From an uncultured Hyphomonadaceae bacterium (GTDB lineage Bacteria; Pseudomonadota; Alphaproteobacteria; Caulobacterales; Maricaulaceae): a stretch of 64,000 bases of DNA. The translations under genes and the position numbers were made by a program. This document shows positions 1-8,760 of the stretch, piece after piece (within the stretch, counting starts at the first letter, position 1; each line of letters begins with the position of its first letter). The DNA is taken from NCBI GenBank assembly GCA_913058335.1, contig CAJXPX010000017.1, positions 1 to 64,000 of the forward strand. Reading direction: 5' to 3'. The notes under the pieces were generated by a model. It did no database searches. It saw nothing but the letters and a program-made list of their open reading frames with translations, and was not told where the DNA came from.

Positions 1-62
1 ACACAGGCAAGGGATATGCCTCCCGCGCCCCGCCCCGCATCCGAGGCTCCCCAAATCTCCTC

Positions 63-94
63 CTCCGCCAAGGGCCTTTGGCGGAGCGCTTTTG
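63..94 (+). terminator. Probable rho-independent terminator of an upstream gene
   Basis: A perfect 9-bp stem (CTCCGCCAA at 63-71 pairing with TTGGCGGAG at 78-86) closes a 6-nt loop and is followed by a short T-rich stretch (TTTT at 91-94). It lies before cysE and would end a plus-strand gene located left of the window. The T-tract is short, so termination strength is uncertain. Confidence 0.5.
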
Positions 95-181
95 CGTGCG
101 CCCCTTAAATCCCAACGGATTATTTATTTGGCTTTTGCCTCTCGCGCCCCTATCTCTGCTCTGAACCGAAAGGACCCTGAC

Positions 182-997
182 ATGGCGAATATAAATCTAG
201 CCTCAGAAACCCAAGCTGACCAATGTGTCTGGAGTTTGATGAAACAAGAGGCGGCGGCTTATGCCGTAAAGGAAACAGCGCTCTCTTCTTTTCTTCATGC
301 CACCATACTAGACCAAAACAGCCTGGACGGGGCCATGGTCAATCATTTGTCGGAGAAACTTGCGACGGCAGATTTTTCGGCTTTGAAACTGAGACAAGTC
401 TTGTCCGAGGCTATTTCAACGGATTCAACCCTTATTGATTATGCGGCTAAAGATTTGTTGGCCGTCAAAGAACGTGATCCGGCTTGCCACTCTTACCTTC
501 AATGTTTTCTATATTTCAAAGGCTATATGGCGATTCAAACGCACCGTTTTGCCCATGCGCTCTATATTTCCGGACGAGACCTTCTAGCCTTTCATTTGCA
601 AAACCGTTGTTCTGAATTGTTTAGCGTGGATATTAATCCGGCGGCTGTGATTGGTCATGGGATTATGCTTGATCATGCCACGGGCTTTGTTATGGGCGAG
701 ACCGCTCGAATTGGAAATGACTGTTCCATCCTTCAAGGCGTGACATTAGGCGGTACCGGCAAATCTGACGAAGACCGCCACCCAAAAGTTGGGGATCGCG
801 TTCTGGTCGGCGCCAGTGCGAGTATATTGGGTAATATTCGAATTGGACACGGTGCCAAGATTGCTGCCGGGTCTGTCGTTTTGAAACCCGTTGAAGATAA
901 TTGTACAGTGGCAGGCGTACCTGCCAAACCAGTGGGCGGCCCTTGCTGCGGCAACCCTGCTCAAACTATGGATCAAACTCTTGGAGAAGAAAAATGA
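182..997 (+). CDS. cysE: Serine O-acetyltransferase
   Basis: Transfers acetyl from acetyl-CoA to L-serine, giving O-acetylserine, the first step of cytosolic cysteine synthesis. The 271-residue protein has the CysE layout: an N-terminal helical domain, then a left-handed beta-helix of hexapeptide repeats from about residue 155. The family signatures DINPAAVIGHG, HATGFVMGETA and GVTLGGTGK are all present. The frame is open upstream to an ATG at 92, but the ATG at 182 gives the usual family N-terminus. The stop overlaps the next start (ATGA at 994-997), which indicates translational coupling to the DUF3126 gene. Family assignment is firm; the exact start is slightly uncertain. Confidence 0.95.
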   Translation: MANINLASETQADQCVWSLMKQEAAAYAVKETALSSFLHATILDQNSLDGAMVNHLSEKLATADFSALKLRQVLSEAISTDSTLIDYAAKDLLAVKERDPACHSYLQCFLYFKGYMAIQTHRFAHALYISGRDLLAFHLQNRCSELFSVDINPAAVIGHGIMLDHATGFVMGETARIGNDCSILQGVTLGGTGKSDEDRHPKVGDRVLVGASASILGNIRIGHGAKIAAGSVVLKPVEDNCTVAGVPAKPVGGPCCGNPAQTMDQTLGEEK

Positions 998-1200
998 CTC
1001 CCGAACAAATTACCTCCGTCCGTAACTATCTCTGTAAACGGCTCGGCACTGAGAATATTACCATTAAACCCCGCAAAGTTTCTGACAGTGTGGAAGTTTA
1101 TCTGGATCAGGAAATACTTGGGCTGCTTTATATCGATGATGAAGATAAAGACGACATTTCTTACGATTTGAACATTTCAATTCTGCAACAGGATTTATAA
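994..1200 (+). CDS. DUF3126 family small protein
   Basis: A 68-residue acidic protein beginning [18 protein letters not shown], which I recognise as the alphaproteobacterial DUF3126 family. Its function is unknown. The start overlaps the cysE stop by four bases, so it is co-translated with cysE. The frame extends upstream inside cysE, but the ATG at 994 preceded by GGAGAAG is clearly the start. The C-terminal half is rich in Asp ([15 protein letters not shown]). Its position between cysE and a carbonic anhydrase-like gene suggests a shared transcript rather than a proven shared role. Confidence 0.8.
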   Translation: MTPEQITSVRNYLCKRLGTENITIKPRKVSDSVEVYLDQEILGLLYIDDEDKDDISYDLNISILQQDL

Positions 1201-1204
1201 GCCT

Positions 1205-1726
1205 GTGAGTGTATTCGCCCTGGACGATCTGACCCCTCAACTTGCGAAGGATGTCTGGGTGGCTGAATCGGCCGCCGTTATCGGCAATGTTATTATGGAG
1301 GCGGGCAGTTCAGCCTGGTTTGGGACAGTCATTCGAGGCGATAACGATCCCATACAGATCGGAGCCCGCACCAATATTCAGGACAATTCTGTTCTCCATT
1401 CAGACGCGGGGTCGCCCTTGGTCATTGGCGCAGATGTCACAGTCGGGCATCAAGCTATGCTGCATGGCTGCATGATAGGCGATAATTCGCTCGTGGGGAT
1501 TGGGGCAACAATATTGAACGGAGCGAAGATTGGCAAAAACTGCCTTATTGGTGCACATGCTCTGGTGACGGAAAATAAAGTCATTCCCGATAATTCGGTT
1601 GTAATGGGGTCTCCCGGTAAAGTGGTCAAAGACGTGCCGAAGGCACAAGAAGCCATGTTGAAAGCCAGCGCAGAGTATTATGTTAAAAATGCCCAGCGAT
1701 TTAAAAACGGCCTTAAAAAAATATAG
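1205..1726 (+). CDS. Gamma-carbonic anhydrase family protein
   Basis: A 173-residue left-handed beta-helix protein of the gamma-carbonic anhydrase/YrdA/PaaY type. Hexapeptide repeats run through most of the chain, and His residues placed as in the zinc site are visible in DNSVLHSD and VGHQAMLHG. The motif GSPGKVVK near the C-terminus is typical. The start is GTG at 1205, four bases after the upstream stop, so it probably belongs to the cysE transcript. Whether it is an active carbonic anhydrase or another trimeric metalloenzyme cannot be decided from sequence; many family members show no measured activity. Confidence 0.85.
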   Translation: MSVFALDDLTPQLAKDVWVAESAAVIGNVIMEAGSSAWFGTVIRGDNDPIQIGARTNIQDNSVLHSDAGSPLVIGADVTVGHQAMLHGCMIGDNSLVGIGATILNGAKIGKNCLIGAHALVTENKVIPDNSVVMGSPGKVVKDVPKAQEAMLKASAEYYVKNAQRFKNGLKKI

Positions 1727-1747
1727 GCCGAGTTTGGCGGGAGAGAC

Positions 1748-2359
1748 CTAAAGTTCGCTTTCGGCGGACTTAATATTCTTGCGGCTTTGAGACGTTTCTT
1801 TCCACATTGATTTGAGTGTTTCGTCTACGCCATCGCCCAAATTGAACCAACCGGCGCTATTGGAAAAGCTATCATGGATAAACAAGCGATCGGCTTCTTT
1901 CAAATTCCGGCTCAAGCACTCCCGCACAAACCGAATATCCGTCGTTGTCGACAAAACCCAAGCACTTTGAGCAATTTGCTGGCATCTGCCCATTTGTTTC
2001 AAGATGACCAAAAACTCAGGCAAGGCGGTGGGCTGAATGTCGCCCATAATCAAATAAACAGTTGGCAAAGGCCGTCCGGCAAAACGCTTTGCTTTTATCG
2101 CCTGAGTCCAGATACCGAACTCCGGTATTTTGGACGCGGGGAAATAGGGGCCATCCCATTGATCCGCAACCAAAGTTTGCGGGCCGACCCGGTTTTCCTC
2201 GACATATTGCTCCATCAATTCGCGCGTAAAAGGGCCATAAACCGTGTTATCCACTTTGACGAAATGCTTTTTTGCTTTTTCCGTTGCCCGCGCGAAAGAC
2301 TCGGCAAGGCCCTGAAACTCCTCCATTGGGGAGTGAACAATATTTGGCGGATAAGTCAT
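1748..2359 (-). CDS. GYF_2-like domain protein of unknown function
   Basis: A 203-residue soluble protein without signal peptide or membrane segments. Residues about 35-80 (VYGPFTRELMEQYVEENRVG followed by TLVADQWDGPYFPASKI) resemble the GYF_2 domain, a small module thought to bind peptides and often seen in prokaryotic membrane-associated proteins. The remaining 120 residues contain LPTVYLIMGDIQPTALPEF and are not recognised. It is transcribed convergently with the gamma-carbonic anhydrase gene and divergently from the rhomboid gene. The domain match rests on motif resemblance only. Confidence 0.55.
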   Translation of the reverse strand: MTYPPNIVHSPMEEFQGLAESFARATEKAKKHFVKVDNTVYGPFTRELMEQYVEENRVGPQTLVADQWDGPYFPASKIPEFGIWTQAIKAKRFAGRPLPTVYLIMGDIQPTALPEFLVILKQMGRCQQIAQSAWVLSTTTDIRFVRECLSRNLKEADRLFIHDSFSNSAGWFNLGDGVDETLKSMWKETSQSRKNIKSAESEL

Positions 2360-2492
2360 AAGGCTTTTATGAATCCGATTCTATCATTTCGCCAAATGAA
2401 ACTTATATCTTTGATGCAAACAGATGAAATGATTTTGAATTTAAGCGAGTTATGTCCCGGTTATTTTGTCGGGCAGAAGAAAGTGTGAGGGT

Positions 2493-3182
2493 GTGACAGA
2501 AAATTCGAACCAAAACCGAAAGGCAAGAGAGCCGTTTTTCAATTTTTCGGAACCGCTGCCCGCTTACACAGCGGGCCTCTTGATAGCGCTCTTTTTGGCG
2601 TTGCAATTTATACCCGTATTATGGCGCGCCGTTGGTCCTCTTGTAATTTTACGGCCGCTCGGATTTCTTGGAACAACTCTGCCCGAACAACTTTTCACAC
2701 TTTTGGGACACGGAGCCGCTCACGGGTCTTTCACACATGTCTTGATGAATGCTGGGATGATCGCAGTTTTGGGCGTCGCAACGGTGAAAGGCGCGAGGTT
2801 AAAAGCCGTTTCTGCAGGGCGAAGACGCTCCGCTAAATTATCTTTCCTGACGATTTTCTTTTTTGGAATTATTACCGGGGGATTGGCGCAATGGCTCTAT
2901 TGGTTCGTCATAAGCGCCCCCATCGGAAGTAACGCACCGGCGGCGGTAGGCGCTTCGGGGGGCGCCTCGGCGCTGCTAGCTGTCGCGGGCTGGGCCATCG
3001 GCGGCAAAGATCAGATGATGAAGTTTGGATTTGGGTGGGCCGCAATCAACCTCATTATGGTTTTAATCGGTCCGTATATAGGTCTGTCTTTGGCATGGCC
3101 GGCTCATCTTGGCGGATTTATCGGTGGTATGATTCTGGCAGCGCCTCTCGTCAAGCCTAACAGTACGGGATTAGGACTTTGA
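2493..3182 (+). CDS. Rhomboid family intramembrane serine protease
   Basis: A polytopic protein of about 229 residues with roughly six hydrophobic segments. Key rhomboid features are visible: HGSFTHVLMNAGM in place of the H-x-x-x-N region, VGASGGASALL carrying the catalytic Ser in GxSG, and AHLGGFIGG carrying the catalytic His near the C-terminus. Rhomboids cleave transmembrane helices of membrane proteins. I prefer the GTG at 2493 with AGAAGAAAG upstream; a TTG at 2466 in the same frame would add nine residues. The 3' end overlaps the convergent gene on the other strand by 12 bp. Substrate unknown. Confidence 0.8.
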   Translation: MTENSNQNRKAREPFFNFSEPLPAYTAGLLIALFLALQFIPVLWRAVGPLVILRPLGFLGTTLPEQLFTLLGHGAAHGSFTHVLMNAGMIAVLGVATVKGARLKAVSAGRRRSAKLSFLTIFFFGIITGGLAQWLYWFVISAPIGSNAPAAVGASGGASALLAVAGWAIGGKDQMMKFGFGWAAINLIMVLIGPYIGLSLAWPAHLGGFIGGMILAAPLVKPNSTGLGL

Positions 3183-4565
3183 GAGAGAAGTTAGCCTGGC
3201 CAATCCTACAAGAATTAGGAAGACGGCGCCAAGAATAGCGACGCTTTCAATCGTGAAAGAAGAGCTTTGCAGGAGAAGAACAGTCTGAGCGCCCAGTCCC
3301 GAAAAGCCTAAATATAGCCAAAGGTTTCGGCGCTGCCGCAACCCTTTGAGACACAGGGAAAGGGCCGCAAAGAGGCCAAAAGCACTCAAAATGAGCCCCG
3401 TCGCCTGAAAGCCGGAGAGATTACTTTGAGTTACAATTTTTTGTAAGCTGTCTGGAAAGAAAACTAAATACGAAACGGTGGCTAAAGCGAGCGTTGTGAG
3501 AAAAAGAGAAAGGAAGTTTCGGTGATTTTGTTTGTAACACGTAAAGCCGCTAGCCAAAAAACAAGCCAAGGCGCAGCAGATCCCGATGACATAGGCGGAA
3601 GAGATAAAGGCAGAGTCTTCAACACCGTTTAGGCTATCCGCCTCAGCGCTAAAGAAACTGTTTTGGAGGAATAGGAAAGCCATGAACCCAACGGCCCAGC
3701 CACAGACAATATAGGCTGTTGCGCCAAAAGCGTTCTCGTTCAAAGCGGCCTTGCCGAACTGGTAAAGTGCGGCGGACGAAATGAAAACGAAACTAGAGAT
3801 AGCGAGTAGCGAGAGATCTGAGCCATAGAGCCAAATTCCGCCCCATATGGCTATCAAGAGGAGGGCTAAAGTTAAGATTCCCCGAGATGAGAGCCGCCCG
3901 GCGAGTGCCAGATAGCCAAATAAATAGGCGGTCATTACAGCCCCTTCTAATGAGGTCATGGAGTCAGAAGTCATAACAAAAGGAGAATGCAGCCAACTCA
4001 AGGCAAGTAAGGATAAACTTCCCATAAGAGCGGGTAAGCGCGTTTTGGTAAAATATGATAGAGTCAGTCCTACCCCGCCCGCTAATAAAGCAACGTGATT
4101 TAAGCTATTCAACCCAAGAGATCCGACAATACTAATAATAAGCCAAGGTGCGAGTGCCGTCATTTCCAAAGCACGCCAAGATAACTCAACTTTTAGAATT
4201 GAAAGCGCACTAAAAACTAAAACGGCAAAGGCTGATCCTAGAATAAAATCAGGGAGAGCAAAAAGGGAAACGCCAAAGGCAAATAAACAAATGATAAGTC
4301 CCGAAAGAGTGATCATTTCGAAGCCAGCCATAAAGGTCGTGGATTTATGTCCCGTTTCCTGACTTGCCGACTTCGGATGAGCAAACTCCCTCTTTACAAA
4401 CTTCGAAGGCGAAGAGGTGAAATAAGGTGTATTTGACGGGCCTTCGGGACAGGAAGGCCGAGTAACCGGTCGCGAGGTAAGACCTTTGTTGAGACCAAAG
4501 CCAAAGGCGGCCTGAGGTTCAGGAGCGTTATCATTTGCGATTTCGATTCTTTTGTCGAACTTCAT
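3171..4565 (-). CDS. Polytopic membrane protein of unknown function
   Basis: A 464-residue protein. The first 80 residues or so are hydrophilic (starting MKFDKRIEIANDNAPEPQ). From about residue 83 to the end there are around a dozen hydrophobic segments separated by very short loops. No transporter or enzyme signature is recognisable, and charged residues within the membrane part are few. The gene tail overlaps the rhomboid gene on the opposite strand by 12 bp and stands 86 bp downstream of the patatin gene on the same strand. I do not recognise the family and propose no function. Confidence 0.7.
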   Translation of the reverse strand: MKFDKRIEIANDNAPEPQAAFGFGLNKGLTSRPVTRPSCPEGPSNTPYFTSSPSKFVKREFAHPKSASQETGHKSTTFMAGFEMITLSGLIICLFAFGVSLFALPDFILGSAFAVLVFSALSILKVELSWRALEMTALAPWLIISIVGSLGLNSLNHVALLAGGVGLTLSYFTKTRLPALMGSLSLLALSWLHSPFVMTSDSMTSLEGAVMTAYLFGYLALAGRLSSRGILTLALLLIAIWGGIWLYGSDLSLLAISSFVFISSAALYQFGKAALNENAFGATAYIVCGWAVGFMAFLFLQNSFFSAEADSLNGVEDSAFISSAYVIGICCALACFLASGFTCYKQNHRNFLSLFLTTLALATVSYLVFFPDSLQKIVTQSNLSGFQATGLILSAFGLFAALSLCLKGLRQRRNLWLYLGFSGLGAQTVLLLQSSSFTIESVAILGAVFLILVGLARLTSLSKS

Positions 4566-4651
4566 GTAAAGGTCGTATCTAATAAACCTCTATTGTCACA
4601 AACACTCTCTCTTCAGGTGAAATTATGACGTCTTATTCAACCAAATCGAAA

Positions 4652-5653
4652 CTAGGTTTTATTGTCTTGCGGAGCCGCCGCTGAAGGTATTTGTCCCAGC
4701 ACATCCATAACCGAGGTGATAAGAGGTATCTCATGTTGCATGGCTCGATATCCACGTTCGATAAGTTCGTCCGCGCGAGTAAACTCCATCATACCGATAT
4801 GGCCAATTCTGGGTGCCACAAAGACATCCGGCGGATCTCCTGAGAGACGGGAGCGGGAAATGCGATCCATGACAATATTCAATGTGCCCATCATAACTGA
4901 TCCCATCTTGGGGCTGTTCCCTGGCTTTACATCTCCAAGCATGGATTTAAGTAAAAGCCGGTCGGGACGCAGCTTGTTCAAAGATTGAGTGGCGAGTTCC
5001 AGTGGATCAGCATCCTCCCCATCTTCTTCGTCTTCAAACTGTATTTCATGACTGGTTCCGATTGGTCCAAAGGCATCGCCATTGAGACTCACGGCAATAA
5101 CCATATGGGCTCCAAGTGCGCGACACGTTGAAACTGGTACTGGATTAACCAAGGCGCCGTCGATCATGAAACGTTCATCAACTTTGACAGGTTCAAAGGC
5201 GCCGGGCAGGGCGTAAGAGGCGCGAACAGCCGGAACAATAAGTCCTTTCTGTAGCCATACTTCATATCCTGTCCTGAGGTCGCAAGAGACGGTGGCAAAC
5301 TTTCTGTCAAGATCCTCTATCCTCATGTCACCGAAATAGTGGTTTAGTACACGCGCTAATCTTTCCCCACGCATCAAACCTGATCCCCCCAGCCGAATAT
5401 CCATATACCCCATCATTTTGCGGCGATTAAGAGACCTAGCCCAGTCTTCCAATATGTCGAGATTGCCCGCCAGGTAAGCTGCTCCAACGACAGCTCCAAC
5501 AGATGTGCCGGCAATGATGTCAGGCTTTATTCCGGCTTCTATTAAGGCGCGTATAGCTCCTATGTGAGCCCACCCACGGGCTACACCGCCGCCGAGAGCT
5601 AAACCGAGTGGCGGACGTTTCGTTATTCCGTCAGATGAGGTATCAAGGCGCAT
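4652..5653 (-). CDS. Patatin-like phospholipase (RssA-type)
   Basis: A 333-residue predicted lipid acyl hydrolase using a Ser-Asp dyad. Visible motifs: the oxyanion loop GGGVARGWAHIG near residue 22, the nucleophile elbow GTSVGAVVG near residue 49, and DGALVNPVPV carrying the catalytic Asp in DGA/G near residue 165. There is no signal peptide, so it is probably cytosolic or peripherally membrane-bound, like RssA/YlbK-type proteins. It lies 15 bp downstream of the epoxide-hydrolase-like gene and probably shares its transcript. The natural lipid substrate is not evident. Confidence 0.85.
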   Translation of the reverse strand: MRLDTSSDGITKRPPLGLALGGGVARGWAHIGAIRALIEAGIKPDIIAGTSVGAVVGAAYLAGNLDILEDWARSLNRRKMMGYMDIRLGGSGLMRGERLARVLNHYFGDMRIEDLDRKFATVSCDLRTGYEVWLQKGLIVPAVRASYALPGAFEPVKVDERFMIDGALVNPVPVSTCRALGAHMVIAVSLNGDAFGPIGTSHEIQFEDEEDGEDADPLELATQSLNKLRPDRLLLKSMLGDVKPGNSPKMGSVMMGTLNIVMDRISRSRLSGDPPDVFVAPRIGHIGMMEFTRADELIERGYRAMQHEIPLITSVMDVLGQIPSAAAPQDNKT

Positions 5654-5668
5654 AAACCACCCCTAAAT

Positions 5669-6631
5669 CTATGAGTGACTTTGAGCAAGCCCTAGCCAGT
5701 TGATAAGGGCGTGATTGATAGCTTCTGGATTATCCCACATTGCCCAGTGTCCGCAATTTGGGATAATCTGACGAGTTAGATGCGGCACAATCTCCGGCAT
5801 ATGATCTGTTGAACTTGGAGGCAGTATTAAATCGTCTTCCGGGCTTAGCATAAGCGCGGGTTGCAATACTTTCTCACTGAGACCGTTTGCCAGTTCCCAA
5901 TTATGTGTCGTGTTTCTATAAAGCGCTATACCTCCGTGGAATCCTTTTTGAGTGTAAGCGCGAGCGTAAACAGATCGATCTTTATTTGACATGACGGAAC
6001 CAGGAAGAGAAGGGGCCCCTTGGTCAAGGTATTTAGCAAAGTTCTTGGGAATATATGTAAACTTGCTATCCATTTTTATATCGTGAGGGGTCGTGCGAAA
6101 CATAAAATGGAAAAAGGCATTGGGATCACGGTTGAAGAGGTCTTCCACTTCCTTGGGGCATTTGTTAAATTCCAAGAAATAATGGTCTTCCCCAAAGCGT
6201 TTTCGGAATATCTTCAGCGGGTCAACAGGGGCATGCTTGATGTGGGGGGTGCAAATAGAAACTACGCGTTCAATTCTTTCAGCAATCATTCGCGCGGCAT
6301 TCCAGAGTATAATTCCGCCCCAATCATGACCGATGAGCGTCACTTTTTCCGATGTATAAGAGTTTATAACCGCTTCAAGGTCGCCCACCATTTGTTCGAT
6401 GGCGTAATGCTCCACTCCATGCGGGGCATTGGAAGCGCCGAAACCGCGCAAATCATAAGTTACTACACGATACCCGGCCTCGACCAGAGGCGGAACCGTT
6501 GTCTTCCAACTATAGGCTAGTTCGGGCCAACCATGAATGAGAATCACAACGGGTCCGTCTTTCGGACCGTCAAAATAGGTTGCAATTTGATACCCGTCAG
6601 AAATGATGAAATGAGGCTTTTGAAAGTTCAT
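5669..6631 (-). CDS. Alpha/beta hydrolase, epoxide-hydrolase/haloalkane-dehalogenase type
   Basis: A 320-residue alpha/beta-hydrolase. HGWPELAYSW supplies the HGxP oxyanion motif. GHDWGG places an Asp as nucleophile, which separates this branch (epoxide hydrolases and dehalogenases) from serine esterases. The acid lies in MSPEDDLILPP and the catalytic His in NCGHWAMWDNP near the C-terminus. Soluble epoxide hydrolases add water to epoxides through a covalent ester on that Asp. It is divergent from rpsU, with 181 bp between, and upstream of the patatin gene. Specific substrate unknown; a dehalogenase activity is not excluded. Confidence 0.8.
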   Translation of the reverse strand: MNFQKPHFIISDGYQIATYFDGPKDGPVVILIHGWPELAYSWKTTVPPLVEAGYRVVTYDLRGFGASNAPHGVEHYAIEQMVGDLEAVINSYTSEKVTLIGHDWGGIILWNAARMIAERIERVVSICTPHIKHAPVDPLKIFRKRFGEDHYFLEFNKCPKEVEDLFNRDPNAFFHFMFRTTPHDIKMDSKFTYIPKNFAKYLDQGAPSLPGSVMSNKDRSVYARAYTQKGFHGGIALYRNTTHNWELANGLSEKVLQPALMLSPEDDLILPPSSTDHMPEIVPHLTRQIIPNCGHWAMWDNPEAINHALINWLGLAQSHS

Positions 6632-6812
6632 AGGGTCCAGTTTACGTAGATTTTGAGTAATAACGACCTTTTTTATGGCTTATATGGCAATTAACAGTGT
6701 GAAATTTGCTTGAACTCATCTCTCATGGCCGTTAAGTGATAACCAGATTTATACGAGCCTCGCACTCGCGGCGGGGCTTTTCACTTTTAAACTAGAAATG
6801 AGTTGACCTGAT

Positions 6813-7046
6813 ATGGTTGAAATCTACGTCCGTCAAAACAATGTGGACCAAGCCCTCCGCGCGTTGAAGAAAAAACTTCAGAATGAAGGTATTCTTCGTG
6901 AAATGAAAGCGCGCAAGCATTACGAAAAGCCGTCCGAAAAGCGCGTTCGCGAGCAGGCAGAAGCCGTTCGTCGCGCCCGAAAACTCGCTCGCAAGCGCGC
7001 CCAAATCGAAGGCTTGCTTCCTTCTAAAAAACCTCGTCGTCGTTAA
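6813..7046 (+). CDS. rpsU: 30S ribosomal protein S21
   Basis: A 77-residue, strongly basic protein with the S21 N-terminus [20 protein letters not shown] and a long Arg/Lys-rich tail ending KKPRRR. S21 binds the small-subunit platform near the anti-Shine-Dalgarno end of 16S rRNA. It is a single-gene unit: 181 bp of divergent intergenic DNA precedes it and a strong terminator follows 42 bp after the stop. Confidence 0.97.
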   Translation: MVEIYVRQNNVDQALRALKKKLQNEGILREMKARKHYEKPSEKRVREQAEAVRRARKLARKRAQIEGLLPSKKPRRR

Positions 7047-7088
7047 GCGCGAGTGCCGCAAGGCAAAGGGTTACTGACAAGATTTCGA

Positions 7089-7114
7089 AAGCCGTCCATT
7101 AGGACGGCTTTTTT
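7089..7114 (+). terminator. Rho-independent terminator after rpsU
   Basis: AAGCCGTCC and GGACGGCTT form a 9-bp perfect stem around a 4-nt ATTA loop, followed by a run of T. It ends the rpsU transcript and insulates the glycosyltransferase gene 37 bp downstream. Confidence 0.9.
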
Positions 7115-7150
7115 GTGTGTTAGAACGCAAAATTTGACTAAGGGTATGAA

Positions 7151-8236
7151 ATGAAAATTGCCTATGTCATTAACTCCTTAGAAGCGGGCGGCGCTCAATT
7201 TCCAATTCCGGCGGTTTTTAGAACGCTTCGTGAAAATGGGGTGGATGTGACCCTTTATGCATTGTCCCGACGTAATGGTATGGCCATAGCTGTACTGGAA
7301 AAAGCGGGGATTAAATGGAAATGTTATAGCGGCTCTAAAAAACAACATGTCAAAGCGGCGCTCTGGGTTCAGAAAAAGTTAAAGGCCGACCGCCCTGATA
7401 TAATCTGGACTTCATTAACTCAAGCAACATTGATAGGGCAGATTTTAGGCAAGGTGCTCAATATCCCCGTTGTCAGCTGGCAACATAATGCATTTTTAAA
7501 ACCCATTAATTATTTTCTTTTGTCCCTTACGAAATCTCTTTCTTCTCTTTGGGTTACAGACTCGGAGCGCGTGAAGTCTCTGACAGTTGAGCGCTTTGAT
7601 CTCGACCCTAAAAGGGTTCTTGTTTGGCCCCTTTTTTCGGTTAATTTAGAAGCTCCTCAAGCCACCCCTTGGAAAACAGGGGAAGTTTTTAAAGTCGCCA
7701 GTCTCGGGCGACTTCATTCTAATAAAGGGTATGATATCCTTATTGAGGCATTGTCCTTGCTCAAAAAAAGTGATGAATTTCCCAAGCATAAATTCGAAAT
7801 AAATATCGCCGGAGCGGGCCAGGAAGAGCTTTCGCTTAAATACAAAGCGAACGCCGCTGGGATTACCGAGCTTAATTTTGTTGGCCATGTTACTAATCCG
7901 CAGTCCTTTTTAGCGGAGCACCATGCCTATATACAACCCAGTCGTTGTGAGGGCCTTGGTATTGCGGCGCATGAAGCTATGCAGGCAAGTCTTCCCGTCT
8001 TATGTTCACGGACCGGGCAGATGAGTTTAACAGTACGTGATAACCATTCCGGTTGGCACTGCGAGCCGAATGATCCGGCCTGTTTAGCGAGAGCATTAAA
8101 GTTAATGCTCGAAACACCTGAAAATGCCGAGCACATGCAAAGCACCGCGTTCAATGATGTGAACCTCGCCTTTGGCGTAGACGCGTTTGAAGCAGCAGGC
8201 CAAGAGTTTGTTGCGCGTGTGAGAGCGCTTTTGTGA
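7151..8236 (+). CDS. Glycosyltransferase family 4 protein
   Basis: A 361-residue GT-B fold enzyme. The N-terminal domain opens with MKIAYVINSLEAGGAQF, as in GT4 enzymes. The C-terminal nucleotide-sugar domain shows VASLGRLHSNKGYDILIEA, and the E-x7-E-like region PSRCEGLGIAAHEAMQASLP. Such enzymes move a sugar from an activated donor to a lipid or glycan acceptor, usually at the inner membrane face. It stands alone, with no polysaccharide gene cluster around it, so the acceptor cannot be guessed. Near the middle, FLLSLTKSLSSLWV is hydrophobic and may aid membrane contact. Confidence 0.85.
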   Translation: MKIAYVINSLEAGGAQFPIPAVFRTLRENGVDVTLYALSRRNGMAIAVLEKAGIKWKCYSGSKKQHVKAALWVQKKLKADRPDIIWTSLTQATLIGQILGKVLNIPVVSWQHNAFLKPINYFLLSLTKSLSSLWVTDSERVKSLTVERFDLDPKRVLVWPLFSVNLEAPQATPWKTGEVFKVASLGRLHSNKGYDILIEALSLLKKSDEFPKHKFEINIAGAGQEELSLKYKANAAGITELNFVGHVTNPQSFLAEHHAYIQPSRCEGLGIAAHEAMQASLPVLCSRTGQMSLTVRDNHSGWHCEPNDPACLARALKLMLETPENAEHMQSTAFNDVNLAFGVDAFEAAGQEFVARVRALL

Positions 8237-8704
8237 AATGGCTCAATAAAAATGTCATTTTCCTTTCGGTTGGTAAGGTTGTGAGGGGCATTTACACTGA
8301 ACCGCAAACAGATTTGTCATGCCAATTTTTGCCTCATGCGAATGAGAACAGACATAGTATAGGGCTAAAATAGAGAGAAAGGATCAATCTCTTGAGTTTA
8401 GGTGGATCCGCTTGAAATAGAAAAAATATTTAAAAGGGTAAACGCGGACGGAGTTTTAAAAACTATCATCCAGTTTTATTTCGCGCTCAATGAATTTATA
8501 TGACACGCGGATTGGTTTCGTTTTAATGGAATTTGTTTGAATCGTTTCAACATCTTTACCTCTTCATCAGAGCTATCAATTACTTTTCAACCCCGCGGTA
8601 ACAGGTCATCACGGATCCTGACAAAGATAAGAATTTTCTGGCAGAATATGTTGAAGGCGTGATGGAAGGCTTCGAGACGGAATGCAATCTTAATTAGATT
8701 AAAC
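8237..8704. other. Gene-poor stretch between the glycosyltransferase and asd
   Basis: No confident gene is visible in these 468 bases. A 46-codon frame starting at GTG 8233, overlapping the glycosyltransferase stop, runs to TAG at 8373 and begins MKWLNKNVIFLSVGKVVR; no family is recognised and it may be spurious. A second coding-like fragment at 8605-8697 is listed separately. The rest is AT-rich with frequent stops on both strands. Confidence 0.4.
8605..8697 (+). pseudogene. Possible remnant of a decayed gene
   Basis: Thirty codons without a usable start read VITDPDKDKNFLAEYVEGVM and then EGFETECNLN before TAG. The composition looks protein-like, but an in-frame TAA at 8599-8601 lies just upstream and no ribosome-binding site is present. 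It looks like the C-terminal remnant of a degraded gene. No family is recognised, and chance is a real alternative. Confidence 0.25.
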
Positions 8705-8736
8705 GCAAAATAAGGGCAGAGGAAATCTCTGCCCTT
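8705..8736 (-). terminator. Rho-independent terminator of asd
   Basis: On the minus strand, AAGGGCAGAG and CTCTGCCCTT form a 10-bp perfect stem around a 5-nt loop, followed by TATTTTG. It lies about 25 bp past the asd stop and is oriented to end the asd transcript. Confidence 0.75.
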
Positions 8737-8760
8737 GAAATGTCTTAAATAATTTAGGCT

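Noticed and set aside
1874-2488. 204-codon frame antisense to the GYF-like gene
   Set aside because: No recognisable domain; the opposite strand gives a sensible start, RBS region and GYF-like motif.
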